Notes: a model not told the origin generated them from the letters alone. Positions 32,552-41,004 are shown, counted from the first letter of the stretch. The stretch is 64,000 bases of DNA from Microbacterium binotii (GCF_021398715.1 NZ_CP090347.1:124001-188000), one strand, 5' to 3'. Numbers and translations are program-made.

Positions 32552-32968
32552 TCAGGCGGCCGCTGGACGGCGACGGAAGTACGGGTTCGATGCCGGCAGG
32601 TACATCAGCACGGCTGCCCCGATCGCGACCACCACGATGAGGATGTCCACGATGTTGCCCGTGGCGAAGGCGGGGAGTCCCGCCAGCACCGCGATGATGG
32701 CCAGGATGAGCAGCACGATGCGCGCCCAGTTGCGTCCGCGCAGCATGTACACCGCGAACAGGATGCGCAGCGTTGCCCCGACGGCGAGGCCGATGATCGC
32801 GGCGGCAGGGCCCACCGCGGCGGCGACCTGTTGGTTGCCGCCGATATCGATGAAGGCATAGGTCCCGTTTGCCAGCGACGTGAGGATCGAGATCGCCGAC
32901 AGCACGACGCTCGCGATCCAGAGCCAGAAGGATGCGGTGACTGTCGCCGGGCGGGCGGTGTTGTCCAT
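32552..32968 (-). CDS. Four-helix membrane protein, unknown function
   Basis: A 138-residue protein with four membrane helices (ASFWLWIASVVLSAISILTS, VGPAAAIIGLAVGATLRILF, RIVLLILAIIAVLAGLPAF and VDILIVVVAIGAAVLMYLPA) and a short ending SNPYFRRRPAAA. This four-helix plan with an N-terminal TVTASFWLW segment is common in uncharacterised actinobacterial proteins. AAGGGGGAACG just before the ATG at 32968 is the ribosome-binding site. A copy of the six-copy repeat stands at each end of the gene. Confidence 0.75.
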   Translation of the reverse strand: MDNTARPATVTASFWLWIASVVLSAISILTSLANGTYAFIDIGGNQQVAAAVGPAAAIIGLAVGATLRILFAVYMLRGRNWARIVLLILAIIAVLAGLPAFATGNIVDILIVVVAIGAAVLMYLPASNPYFRRRPAAA

Positions 32969-33057
32969 GATCGTTCCCCCTTCGAGTCGCCCACGGTGGG
33001 TGCTCTGGCTCAGACCATAGGGCACGCACAGCGCGTCTCGGGCCCCACGAACCGGGC

Positions 33058-33103
33058 TCGCCTGTCACAGATCGCGCCGAAGGCGTCGATCTGTGACAGG
33101 CGA
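33058..33103. repeat. Six-copy palindromic repeat, copy 2
   Basis: A 17-bp perfect inverted repeat (TCGCCTGTCACAGATCG and its complement) around a 12-nt centre. It lies 57 nt after the stop of the six-gene catabolic operon and before the next co-directional gene, so it probably terminates that operon. Confidence 0.85.
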
Positions 33104-33159
33104 ATGGGGGAGGGGAAGAGAGGAGAGGGGAGAGGCCGCGGGAGCGGAGTGGTGCGAGG

Positions 33160-34725
33160 TCAGCGGGCGGCGGCGACGAGCTCGGCGCCCCGCTCGGCGA
33201 TCGCGACCGTCGGGGCCTGCGTGTTGCACGTGGGGATCGACGGCATGACCGACGCATCCGCCACCCAGAGCCCCTCGAGCCCCCTCACGCGCAGCGTCGG
33301 ATCGACGACCGCGAGCTCGTCCGTGCCGATGCGCGCGGTGCCCGAGCAGTGGAAGAACGTGCCGATGTTCTCGCGTACGAATCGCACCTTGTCCGCGTGC
33401 GCGAGCCCTGCCGCCGGCGTGATCGGCCCCTCCGCGAGGTCGGCGTAGGCGGATGCCGCCACGAGGTCCTGCACGGCGTCGACCGCCTCGACCATCGCGG
33501 CGAGGTCGGTCGGATCGGCGAGGTAGTTCGGGTGGATGTCGGCGGCCGCATCCGGATCCGCCGAGCGCACCCGCACCCAGCCCACGCTGCGCGATCGGTA
33601 CAGACCGGGGACCAGGGCGAAGACGCGGTTTCCGGTCAGGTCGTGGCGTGCGTGCAGCGCCTCATCGCCTCGAGAGCCGTGCGCGACGACGGTGTGGAGG
33701 TCGGGGCCCGCCTCGGCGTGGGAGCTGCGCCAATTGAGCATCGCGCCGCCCCCGTTGCCGATCACCGGACCGAGGTCGTGCCGGGCACGGAAGTTCATGC
33801 CCAGGATCAGCGGGTGATCCTGGAAGTTCTCGCCGACGCCGGGCAGATGGTGCGTCGTGCGGATCCCGGATGCGGCGAGCCGGCCGGCGTCGCCGATGCC
33901 CGACAGCTGGAGCAGGCGCGGGGTGTCGAGTGCGCCGGACGCGAGCACGATGCGCGCTGCGGTGGTCTCCACAGCGACATCGCCGACCGTGTGCCTGACG
34001 CCCGTGACACGGTCTCCGGCCAGCACGAGCGCGTGCACGCGGCTGTCGACCAGCACGTCGAGATTCGCCCGGCCGAGCGCGGGCTCGAGGTAGCCGCGCG
34101 CCGTGCTCCAGCGTTCGAACGAACCGTCTTCACCCTGGATCGCGTTGTAGTCCGCGTAGGTCGCGCCCTCGTTGGACGCCGCATTCGCGTCGTCGATCAC
34201 CGGGAGGCCGCGTTCGGCGGACGCGGCGATCAGCGCGTGCGCGATCGGGTGCACGTGCGCGAGCGGGGCCAAGCGCATCGGGCCGTCGAGGCCCCGGTAG
34301 ACGGGGTCGCCCCCGGCGCGCGCCTCGGACCGGCGGAAGTACGGCAGCAGATCGTCGTAGCCCCAGCCGGTGGCGCCCGCATCCGCCCACGCGTCGTAAT
34401 CCGCGCGGTTGCCGCGGTACCAGAGCATGGCGTTCGTCGATGACGATCCGCCGAGCACCTTGCCGCGCGGCATCGCGAGCGAGCGGCCGAGCACGTGCGG
34501 GGTGGGCGTCGACCGGTAGCCGTGGTCGTACTCGCCGCCGATGAGGGCGTCCCAGTGGGCCGCGTCGAGGATCTTGCGCACGCCGCGGTGGTCGCCGCCC
34601 GCTTCGATGAGGAGCACGCGGACGGCGGGATCCTCGGACAGGCGCGCCGCCAGCACGCATCCGGCCGCCCCGCCGCCGACCACGATCTCGTCGTAGCCGG
34701 CGGCGGGGGTGCGCACGAGAGGCAT
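33160..34725 (-). CDS. GMC-family flavin oxidoreductase
   Basis: A 521-residue FAD enzyme of the glucose-methanol-choline family. The FAD-binding turn is IVVGGGAAGCVLAARLSED (~12-30), GMC signature 1 is KVLGGSSSTNAMLWYRGN, and signature 2 is SGALDTPRLLQLSGIG. The C-terminal active-site His/Asn pair lies in FFHCSGTARIG and PTCNTQAPTVA. It should oxidise an alcohol to an aldehyde, passing electrons to O2 or an acceptor. It is last gene of a six-gene minus-strand operon, 73 nt after the TPP decarboxylase subunit. There is no signal peptide, so it is cytoplasmic. Confidence 0.88.
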   Translation of the reverse strand: MPLVRTPAAGYDEIVVGGGAAGCVLAARLSEDPAVRVLLIEAGGDHRGVRKILDAAHWDALIGGEYDHGYRSTPTPHVLGRSLAMPRGKVLGGSSSTNAMLWYRGNRADYDAWADAGATGWGYDDLLPYFRRSEARAGGDPVYRGLDGPMRLAPLAHVHPIAHALIAASAERGLPVIDDANAASNEGATYADYNAIQGEDGSFERWSTARGYLEPALGRANLDVLVDSRVHALVLAGDRVTGVRHTVGDVAVETTAARIVLASGALDTPRLLQLSGIGDAGRLAASGIRTTHHLPGVGENFQDHPLILGMNFRARHDLGPVIGNGGGAMLNWRSSHAEAGPDLHTVVAHGSRGDEALHARHDLTGNRVFALVPGLYRSRSVGWVRVRSADPDAAADIHPNYLADPTDLAAMVEAVDAVQDLVAASAYADLAEGPITPAAGLAHADKVRFVRENIGTFFHCSGTARIGTDELAVVDPTLRVRGLEGLWVADASVMPSIPTCNTQAPTVAIAERGAELVAAAR

Positions 34726-34798
34726 CACGCGCTCCCGGGCACGAGGGCGTCGTCTCGAGACGCTCGTGGAGCGACCGGCACGATCCGAGACGCGACCA

Positions 34799-35413
34799 TC
34801 AGTTGTGCTCGCTCGGACCCATGATGCTGATGCCCTCCGTGGCCTCGACGTGGCGCACGAAGATGTACTTGTCCTCGCGTCCGTCGGAGTGCTTGCGCTT
34901 GATCCCGGGCTCGAGGACGCCGTCGGTCTTCGCGACGACGATGTACGGCTCGGATGCGGCGAGCCCCGCCGCGCAGTGCGCGTCGAACTCTTCGAGCGTC
35001 TCGGCGGTGAAGGCCTTGTCGACACCGGCGCCGCGGGCGATCGCGGCGAGGTCGACGCGGCCCTTCGCCGTGTGCGTGGCAGGTCCTCCGATGGACTGGT
35101 ACTGCTCGTTGTCCCAGACGACGATGAAGAGGTTCTCCGGGCGCTCGTTGCCGAGGGTCGCGAGGATCCCGAGGTTGAACAGCAGGCCCCCGTCGGTGTC
35201 GAGGGAGACGATGCGGCGGTGGGGGAGGCCGACGGCGAGGCCGAACGCCTCCGGCGTCACGCATCCGAGCTGCTGCTGGAACAGACTCGCCTCGCGCATG
35301 TGCGGGGCGGCGTTGTACCACTCGTCGACGGCGCCGCCGAGGGAGAGGATGACCAGCTCGTCCGAAAGACGTGCGGCGAGCAGCTTCATGGCTTCGAACC
35401 GGGAATAGCTCAT
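34799..35413 (-). CDS. TPP-dependent decarboxylase, beta (TPP-binding) subunit
   Basis: A 204-residue protein with the C-terminal, TPP-pyrophosphate-binding domain of ThDP enzymes: LGCVTPEAFGLAVGLPHRRI, then the DGG motif in VSLDTDGGLLFNLGILATLG, and FIVVWDNEQYQSIGG. Its size and its pairing with a ~166-residue partner match sulfopyruvate decarboxylase (ComD/ComE) and phosphonopyruvate decarboxylase-like enzymes, which turn a 2-oxo acid into an aldehyde. The ATG overlaps the alpha-subunit stop (ATGA). An aldehyde dehydrogenase in the same operon could oxidise the product. Confidence 0.82.
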   Translation of the reverse strand: MSYSRFEAMKLLAARLSDELVILSLGGAVDEWYNAAPHMREASLFQQQLGCVTPEAFGLAVGLPHRRIVSLDTDGGLLFNLGILATLGNERPENLFIVVWDNEQYQSIGGPATHTAKGRVDLAAIARGAGVDKAFTAETLEEFDAHCAAGLAASEPYIVVAKTDGVLEPGIKRKHSDGREDKYIFVRHVEATEGISIMGPSEHN

Positions 35414-35910
35414 CGGACCAGATCCCCTCCGAGGACGATGGCGGCGTGGTAGTACGACGCGTAGGCGGTGTCGTAGGCGCGGACGATCGCCGTCTCGAGC
35501 TGGTCGACGTCGCGGACGATCGTGTACGGCGTGCGCAGCGCCTTGAGCAGCGGCTCCATCGTGATGCCGTGCGGGATGGCCCACCAGTTGTTCTCGCCCA
35601 TCTCTCCCCGGTAACTCATGATCATGACGACGGGGATGCCCGCGCCGAGTCCCATGCGCGCGAGGTGCTCGGTCCCGGCGCGCAGCCCCGAGTTCTCCAT
35701 GACCAGCACGGCGCGCTTGCCGGAGAGGAACACGCCGCCGGCGATCGCGGCGCCCTCGCCCTCATTGGTGACCGGGATGGTGCGGATGTCGGGGTCCGCG
35801 TCCAGAGCCGGGTACAGCTCCTTCAGCAGCGAGTCGGGCAGGTACGTGGCGACGGAGACGCCGGCTCGCTTGAGCCCGCGGATCACCGCCTCGACGGCGT
35901 CGGCTCTCAT
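35410..35910 (-). CDS. TPP-dependent decarboxylase, alpha (pyrimidine-binding) subunit
   Basis: A 166-residue N-terminal-type ThDP domain: GVSVATYLPDSLLKELYPAL, then PVTNEGEGAAIAGGVFLSGK, where the glutamate in NEGEG activates the cofactor, and LVMENSGLRAGTEHLARMGL. This matches ComD-type subunits of sulfopyruvate decarboxylase. An AGAAAGAGAGCAC purine stretch precedes the ATG at 35910. It is separated by 35 nt from the monooxygenase gene upstream and overlaps the beta subunit gene downstream. The true 2-oxo acid is unknown. Confidence 0.82.
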   Translation of the reverse strand: MRADAVEAVIRGLKRAGVSVATYLPDSLLKELYPALDADPDIRTIPVTNEGEGAAIAGGVFLSGKRAVLVMENSGLRAGTEHLARMGLGAGIPVVMIMSYRGEMGENNWWAIPHGITMEPLLKALRTPYTIVRDVDQLETAIVRAYDTAYASYYHAAIVLGGDLVR

Positions 35911-35945
35911 GTGCTCTCTCTTTCTTACGGGATGGCGGCGTCGGA

Positions 35946-37322
35946 TCAGGACGGAAGGGATGCGGTCTCGCGCGCCGCGAGCCGATGCGCGCGGTGCGTG
36001 GCGGCGAGGCGGGGGCCGCCGCCGAAGTGCTCGCGCAACGTGGCGCCGGAGGGCGGGCTGACCCTGCCCCGCTCGGCCAGCACGGGCACCACGAGGTCGA
36101 TGAACGCACGGTAGGCGCCGGGGCCGCCGAACGTCGGCTCCAGCATGAGGCCGTCGAGTCCGGAGCCGTCGACGATCGCCTCGATCTCGTCGGCGACCTG
36201 TTCGGGGGACCCGGTGATCTGGAACCCCCGGATCGCCTTCGTGCGGAACTGGTCGAGGATCTCGCCCACCCGCATCTCGGCGTTCTGGCGCGCGTAGCGC
36301 TGGATGAGGGTCTGGCCGAGGTCGGTGCGCAGGTCGACGACCCTGGTGTCGGGATCGATGCCGGTGAGGTCGAGTCCGGTGATCCCGGCGAACATGACCG
36401 CCGCATCCGAGCGCTGCAGCACGGCTTCGTACTCGTCCCGCAGGGCGCGTGCCTCGGCCTCGGTCGCCGCCACCGTCACGGTCATGCCCGAGATCACGGC
36501 GATGTCGTGCGGGTCGCGACCGTGCGTCACGGCCTGCGCCCGGATGTCGTCGACGTGCGCCTTGGCGGCGGCGATCGACTGGCCCTGGATGAACACGGCC
36601 TCGGCGTTGCGGGCGGCGTAGGCGCGGCCGCGATCCGAGGTGCCGGCCTGGAAGAGCACCGGTGTGCGCTGCGGGGTGGGCGGCACCGCGAAGATCCCGG
36701 CGGCGCGCTGGTACGTGCCCGCGACCTCCACGCGGTGCAGCTTCGCCGGGTCGGCGTACACGCCCCGCGTGCGGTCGCGCTGTTCGGCGTCGTCGTCCCA
36801 GCTGTGCTCCCACAGGCGCAGGCAGGTGTCGAGGAACTCGTCGGCGGCGTCGTAGCGCTGGTCGTGGTCGAGCGTCTCTGTCACGCCGAAGAGCTGGTCC
36901 GTGGTGGCCTGCGAGCTGCCGGTCACGACGTTCCAGCCGATGCGGCCGTCGGTGAAACGGTCGAGCGTCGCGAAGCGACGGGCGGTCCCATAGGGCTTCT
37001 CCACGGTCGTGGGCGAGGTGACGACGAACCCCAGGCGCTCCGTCGCCCGCGCCAGCGTCGCGATGGCCAGCATCGGATCCAGCGCGGGGAACTGGATGCC
37101 GTGCGCCGCCACCTCGTCGGGCATCCGACCCTCGAGCGTCGCGTAGCCGTAGGTGTCGGCGAAGAACAGGAAGTCGAAGCCGGCCGCATCCAGTTCGCGC
37201 GCCAGATCGACCCAGTAGTCGAGGCGGTCCCAGTCGTCGCCGCGGCCGCCCGGATGCGTCCACGTCGGCATCCCGTTGGAAGGGTTCATCATCTCGAAGA
37301 CCCCGAGCACGATCCTGTTCAT
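35946..37322 (-). CDS. FMN-dependent monooxygenase, NtaA/DszA type (LLM class)
   Basis: A 458-residue bacterial-luciferase-like monooxygenase. FDFLFFADTYGY, the LATLARATERLGFVVTSPTT region, YGTARRFATLDRFTDGRIGW and NVVTGSSQATTDQLFG are the family hallmarks; the last forms the FMN-phosphate site. Relatives open or cleave C-N and C-S bonds with FMNH2 and O2 (nitrilotriacetate, EDTA, dibenzothiophene sulfone, pyrimidine). It needs a separate flavin reductase, not encoded nearby. It overlaps the aldehyde dehydrogenase gene (ATGA). The substrate here is unknown; a nitrogen heterocycle is likely from the setting. Confidence 0.88.
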   Translation of the reverse strand: MNRIVLGVFEMMNPSNGMPTWTHPGGRGDDWDRLDYWVDLARELDAAGFDFLFFADTYGYATLEGRMPDEVAAHGIQFPALDPMLAIATLARATERLGFVVTSPTTVEKPYGTARRFATLDRFTDGRIGWNVVTGSSQATTDQLFGVTETLDHDQRYDAADEFLDTCLRLWEHSWDDDAEQRDRTRGVYADPAKLHRVEVAGTYQRAAGIFAVPPTPQRTPVLFQAGTSDRGRAYAARNAEAVFIQGQSIAAAKAHVDDIRAQAVTHGRDPHDIAVISGMTVTVAATEAEARALRDEYEAVLQRSDAAVMFAGITGLDLTGIDPDTRVVDLRTDLGQTLIQRYARQNAEMRVGEILDQFRTKAIRGFQITGSPEQVADEIEAIVDGSGLDGLMLEPTFGGPGAYRAFIDLVVPVLAERGRVSPPSGATLREHFGGGPRLAATHRAHRLAARETASLPS

Positions 37323-38824
37323 ACGACCATCACCACCGACTTCGTCTCGAGGTAGTTCTCCAACCCCTGCGCTCCGTTCTCATAGCCCCATCCGGACTCC
37401 TTGTGCCCGCCCTTGGGCAGTTCCGGTCCCAGGAAGGAGTGGCAGTTGACCCAGACGGTTCCCGCCGCAAGGCGCGCGGCGACGCGGTGGGCGTTGCTGA
37501 GGCCCTCGGTCCAGATGCTCGCGGCGAGCCCGTAGTCACTGTCGTTGGCCCATCCGACGACCTCGTCGAGATCGTCGAACGGGGTCACGACGGCGACGGG
37601 GCCGAAGATCTCCTCGCGCATGAGGCGGGCGTGCGGGGGGACGTCGGTCAGCACCGTGGGGGTGAAGAAGGTCCCGGCGCTTCCGGTGCGCTCGCCGCCG
37701 GTGACGACGGTGACACCGTCGGCCGCGCCCTCGTCGACGTAGGCGGCGACGCGGCGCGCCTGCGTCTCGCTCACGAGGGGGCCGAGATCCGTCCCGGCCG
37801 CGAGACCATGACCGAGTCGCAGGGCGTCGCCCGCGGCCGCCATCCCGGCGACGACCTCGTCGTACACGTCGCGGTGCGCGTAGATGCGCGCGCTCGCGAC
37901 GCACACCTGGCCGCCGTTGTCGAAGATGCCGCGCGAGACGCCCGCGACGGCGGCGGACAGATCCGCATCCGGCAGGATGATCGACGGCGACTTGCCGCCG
38001 AGCTCGAGCGTGAGACGGGCGAGGCGATCGGATGCGGTCGCCACCAGCTTCTTGCCGACCGCGGTCGAGCCGGTGAAGGCGATCTTCGCGACGCCGCGGT
38101 GCTCGACGAGCGCCTGTCCCGTCTCGTGTCCGTAGCCGGTGACGATGTTGACCACGCCGTCGGGGAGCCCCGCCTCCTGCAGGAGGCGACCGAGGTAGAG
38201 CGCGCTGAGCGAGGTGTTCTCGGCGGGCTTGAGCACGATCGTGCAGCCGGCCGCCAGCGCGGGGGCGAGCTTCATGGCCGTCATGATGAGCGGCGAGTTC
38301 CACGGCACGATCGCCGCGACCACGCCCACCGGTTCGCGCCGCGTGTAGGCGAAGACGTCCTTGCCCTCGGGGGTGCGGGTGAGCGAGGTGGGGATCGTCT
38401 CGCCCGTGATCTTCGTGGGCCAGCCCGCGTAGTAGCGGAACTGCGAAATGGCCGCGGGGACCTCGCCGAAGCGGGCCGTGCCGAGGCTCTTGCCCTGGTC
38501 GAGGGTCTCGAGCTCGGCGAGGTCGTCGAGGTGCTCCTCCATGACGTCGGCGATGCGCCACAGCAGCTTCGAGCGGTCGGCGGGGCGCATCCTCGCCCAG
38601 GCGGGGCTCTCCAGGGCGGCGCCGGCCGCACGCACGGCGGCGTCGACGTCGGCGCTCGAGGCGCGGGCCACCTCCGCGAGCGTCTCGCCGGTCGCCGGGT
38701 CGAGCGAGGCGAAGGTGTCGGATGCGGCCACCCAGCGTCCGCCGATGAGAAGGCGTCCGGGGTCGTCGGCGAGGAAGCGGGCGACCCGCTCGCGGAGCGG
38801 CCCGTGATCGAGCGCGATGGTCAT
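37319..38824 (-). CDS. Aldehyde dehydrogenase (NAD-dependent)
   Basis: A 501-residue ALDH-superfamily enzyme. The oxyanion-hole Asn is in AAIVPWNSPLIM, the catalytic Glu in TLELGGKSPSIIL, and the nucleophilic Cys in DNGGQVCVASARIYAH. EEIFGPVAVVTPFDDLDEV lies near the C-terminus. The profile is close to betaine/phenylacetaldehyde-type dehydrogenases. It is the second gene of the six-gene operon, 11 nt after the amidohydrolase stop and overlapping the monooxygenase start. It would oxidise an aldehyde formed by the TPP decarboxylase or the GMC enzyme. Confidence 0.92.
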   Translation of the reverse strand: MTIALDHGPLRERVARFLADDPGRLLIGGRWVAASDTFASLDPATGETLAEVARASSADVDAAVRAAGAALESPAWARMRPADRSKLLWRIADVMEEHLDDLAELETLDQGKSLGTARFGEVPAAISQFRYYAGWPTKITGETIPTSLTRTPEGKDVFAYTRREPVGVVAAIVPWNSPLIMTAMKLAPALAAGCTIVLKPAENTSLSALYLGRLLQEAGLPDGVVNIVTGYGHETGQALVEHRGVAKIAFTGSTAVGKKLVATASDRLARLTLELGGKSPSIILPDADLSAAVAGVSRGIFDNGGQVCVASARIYAHRDVYDEVVAGMAAAGDALRLGHGLAAGTDLGPLVSETQARRVAAYVDEGAADGVTVVTGGERTGSAGTFFTPTVLTDVPPHARLMREEIFGPVAVVTPFDDLDEVVGWANDSDYGLAASIWTEGLSNAHRVAARLAAGTVWVNCHSFLGPELPKGGHKESGWGYENGAQGLENYLETKSVVMVV

Positions 38825-38835
38825 GGCGTGGCCTT

Positions 38836-40209
38836 TCAGTGGAACAGTCCGTCAAGTTCGCCCTGCGCCGAGATCCAGGCGGAGCGGCGGGCGAAGAGGT
38901 CGGGAACGAGCGCGCGCACGCGGTCGATGAGCTCGCCCAGGTCGGCGTTCACGAGGCGGCCGTCCCGCACGACGATCTCGCCGTCGACGACCGTCATGTC
39001 GACGTCGGAGCCGCGCACCGCGTGCACGAGGTTGTGGTGGATGTTGGGATATGCGCCGTCGGGCATGAAGGGCGTCATGCGGGGGGTGTCGGTGCGCATG
39101 GCCACGAAGTCGGCCTTCCGACCCGGCGTCAGCGCGCCGAGCTCGTCGCCGCGGCCGATCGCGGCCGCGCCGCCACGGGTCGCCATGCCCAGCACCTGCC
39201 ACGAGTCCATCGCGGCCGCATCCATCGTGCGGAGCTTGCCGAGGAGGGAGGCGACCTTCATCTCCTCGAACATGTCGAGGTTGTTGTTCTCCTTCTCGCC
39301 GTCGGTGCCGAGCCCCACGTGGACACCCGCGGCGAGCATCTCCGCCACCGGGGCCATGCCGCTGGCGAGTTTCATGTTGGAGACCGGGTTGTGCGAGACG
39401 CCGACGCCGCGCGCCGCGATGAGGTCGACCTCGGCCTGATCCAGCCACACGGCGTGGGCGATCATCGCGCGCGGCACATCGAAGAAGCCGAGCTCCTCGA
39501 GGGCGAACATGGGGCGCGCGCCGTGGCGGTCGGCGAAGTCGGCGAGCTCGATCTCCGACTCGCTGCAGTGCGTGTAGAGGCCGGTGCCGTAGGCGTTCGC
39601 CAGCGCGATCGCGCGGCGCTGGCCCGCCGCATCCGCGTAGAACGGGTGCTCGAGTCCGACCCACGGCATGATGCGGCCGTTCGCCGCTCCCGTCCACTCC
39701 GCCAGCATCCGCTCGTTGTCGTCGAGGGTGTCGAAGTAGTCGAAGTCGGGGTGCTCGCCGACGTAGTTGACCGTCACGACGCGGTTGCCGAGGACGGATG
39801 CGGCCCGCGCCGCGCCGTCCATGTACCGCCACATGTCCACCACGGTCGTGGTGCCCGCCAGGAGCCCCTCGGCGTAGCAGAGCCACGCGGCGGCCTCGGC
39901 CTCGTCGGAGCGGAGCACCCGGTGCATCGGGTCGATGTGCAGCCGCAGCCACTCCCACACCGGCAGGTGCTCGGCGGTGCCGCGCAGCATGCCGGAGTGG
40001 TGGTGGGCGTTGATCAGGCCCGGCATGAGCAGGCGGTCGGGCAGCTCGATGCGCTCGGCATCGGGGTGCGCCGCGATCAGCTCCGCGCGGGGGGCGACGT
40101 CGGTGATCGTGTCGCCGGTGACGAGGACGCCCGCATCCGTGAGGACGCGGCGCTCGTCGTCCATCGTGACGACGAGATCGGGCAGGAAGAGGCGCGCGGT
40201 GGGAGGCAC
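38836..40209 (-). CDS. Amidohydrolase-family deaminase (TRZ/ATZ, SsnA-like)
   Basis: A 457-residue metal-dependent hydrolase. Metal motifs are LINAHHHSGMLRGT (HxH), LYTHCSESEIEL, MIAHAVWLDQAE and GLGTDGEKENNN; the small C-terminal beta-domain ends DELGALTPGRKADFVAM. The group includes S-adenosylhomocysteine/methylthioadenosine deaminases, atrazine-type hydrolases and SsnA of enterobacterial purine clusters. It is first gene of the operon. The GTG at 40209 follows TACGAT (40217-40222) by 7 nt, so it is leaderless. A ring-amine or ring-chlorine substrate is likely. Confidence 0.83.
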   Translation of the reverse strand: MPPTARLFLPDLVVTMDDERRVLTDAGVLVTGDTITDVAPRAELIAAHPDAERIELPDRLLMPGLINAHHHSGMLRGTAEHLPVWEWLRLHIDPMHRVLRSDEAEAAAWLCYAEGLLAGTTTVVDMWRYMDGAARAASVLGNRVVTVNYVGEHPDFDYFDTLDDNERMLAEWTGAANGRIMPWVGLEHPFYADAAGQRRAIALANAYGTGLYTHCSESEIELADFADRHGARPMFALEELGFFDVPRAMIAHAVWLDQAEVDLIAARGVGVSHNPVSNMKLASGMAPVAEMLAAGVHVGLGTDGEKENNNLDMFEEMKVASLLGKLRTMDAAAMDSWQVLGMATRGGAAAIGRGDELGALTPGRKADFVAMRTDTPRMTPFMPDGAYPNIHHNLVHAVRGSDVDMTVVDGEIVVRDGRLVNADLGELIDRVRALVPDLFARRSAWISAQGELDGLFH

Positions 40210-40216
40210 GCTTCCG

Positions 40217-40262
40217 ATCGTAGATACCTATCGTTGATTACACATACCAATCACGTTTCGCG
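40217..40262 (-). promoter_or_regulatory. Promoter of the six-gene catabolic operon
   Basis: On the minus strand, TACGAT (40217-40222) serves as -10 seven bases before the GTG. The perfect dyad GATAGGTATC (40223-40232) sits directly upstream, and a GCGAAAC block lies at about 40256-40262. The AT-rich centre (TGTGTAATCA) contrasts with the GC-rich surroundings. The dyad over the promoter core suggests a repressor site, perhaps for the XRE-cupin protein encoded just upstream. Confidence 0.5.
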
Positions 40263-40303
40263 CGCGTTACCTCTCCGCCGAGCCGGGCGCCGGAGCGCGC
40301 GGA

Positions 40304-40357
40304 CTGCTCGCCTGTCACAGATCGACGCGACCGCGTCGATCTGTGACAGGCGAGCAG
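40304..40357. repeat. Six-copy palindromic repeat, copy 3
   Basis: The longest copy: two 26-base arms (CTGCTCGCCTGTCACAGATC and beyond, reading to CGACGCG) separated by only 2 nt. It lies 33 nt after the stop of the XRE-cupin gene and before the promoter of the six-gene operon, so it insulates the two units. Confidence 0.85.
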
Positions 40358-40389
40358 GGAATGTGAGGGGCGGGCGGCGAGGCGCGGGT

Positions 40390-41004
40390 TCAGCGCTCGG
40401 CGACGTGCACGAGCAGGAGCACGGCCGGCTCGGCACCCTCGATGCGCCAGCGGTTGCGCAGTGCTCCGGGGTGCGAGAGGGCGTCGCCCGCGCCGAGCGT
40501 CCACGAGCCGCGGTCCTCCAGCTCGACCGTCAGGGAGCCGGAGACGAGGTAGATCGTGTTCTCGCCGTCGGATTCGAACCACTCGCCCACGTACGGCGCG
40601 CGGGCGATGCGGTACTCCTGCACGGTCGCGCCCCGGGTGGCGGCGGAGGAGATGATCCGGCTGACGGCGCCGTCGTCGCTCTCCGAGACGGGAACGAGCT
40701 CGCCCTCCCCGCGACGGACGATGTGGATCGGCTCCGGCTCCTCCTCGGCCGGCAGCAGCTCCGACGGCGAGATGTCGAGCACCTTGGCGAGCTTGAAGAG
40801 CGTGAGGATCGACGGCATCGTCCGGCCGCCCTCGATCTGGCTCAGGAACGGCTGACTGATCTCCGCCGCGCCCGCCAGCGCGCGCATCGACAGCTTCTTG
40901 GCCGTGCGGGCGGCACGGATGCGACGTCCCAGCGAGACGCCGATGTACGCCTCCGCGTCGGCGGGGCCGGCCGCATCCGGCTCGGTCAGGGCGTCGGTCG
41001 TCAC
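40390..41004 (-). CDS. XRE-cupin transcriptional regulator
   Basis: A 204-residue regulator with an N-terminal helix-turn-helix (about 25-85; LSMRALAGAAEISQPFLSQI, then TLFKLAKVLDISPSELLP) and a C-terminal cupin (IARAPYVGEWFESDGENTIY, WTLGAGDALSHPGALRNRW). It resembles the protein at 20671 more than the one at 30798. The start is uncertain: GTG 41004 (VTTDALTEP) is chosen, but an in-frame GTG at 41037 would add 11 residues. It lies between the molybdenum-hydroxylase genes and the six-gene operon, so either could be its target. Confidence 0.87.
   Translation of the reverse strand: MTTDALTEPDAAGPADAEAYIGVSLGRRIRAARTAKKLSMRALAGAAEISQPFLSQIEGGRTMPSILTLFKLAKVLDISPSELLPAEEEPEPIHIVRRGEGELVPVSESDDGAVSRIISSAATRGATVQEYRIARAPYVGEWFESDGENTIYLVSGSLTVELEDRGSWTLGAGDALSHPGALRNRWRIEGAEPAVLLLVHVAER

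Noticed and set aside
32461..33110. Recurring peptide (about HRSTRxxRSVTGE) in several open frames
   Set aside because: It is the translation of the six-copy palindromic repeat in non-coding frames, not a conserved protein motif.
33160..34725. The GMC oxidoreductase as the missing urate oxidase
   Set aside because: GMC enzymes act on alcohols; known urate oxidases are UOX-fold, HpxO-type FAD monooxygenases or others. Motifs here are standard GMC with no link to urate.
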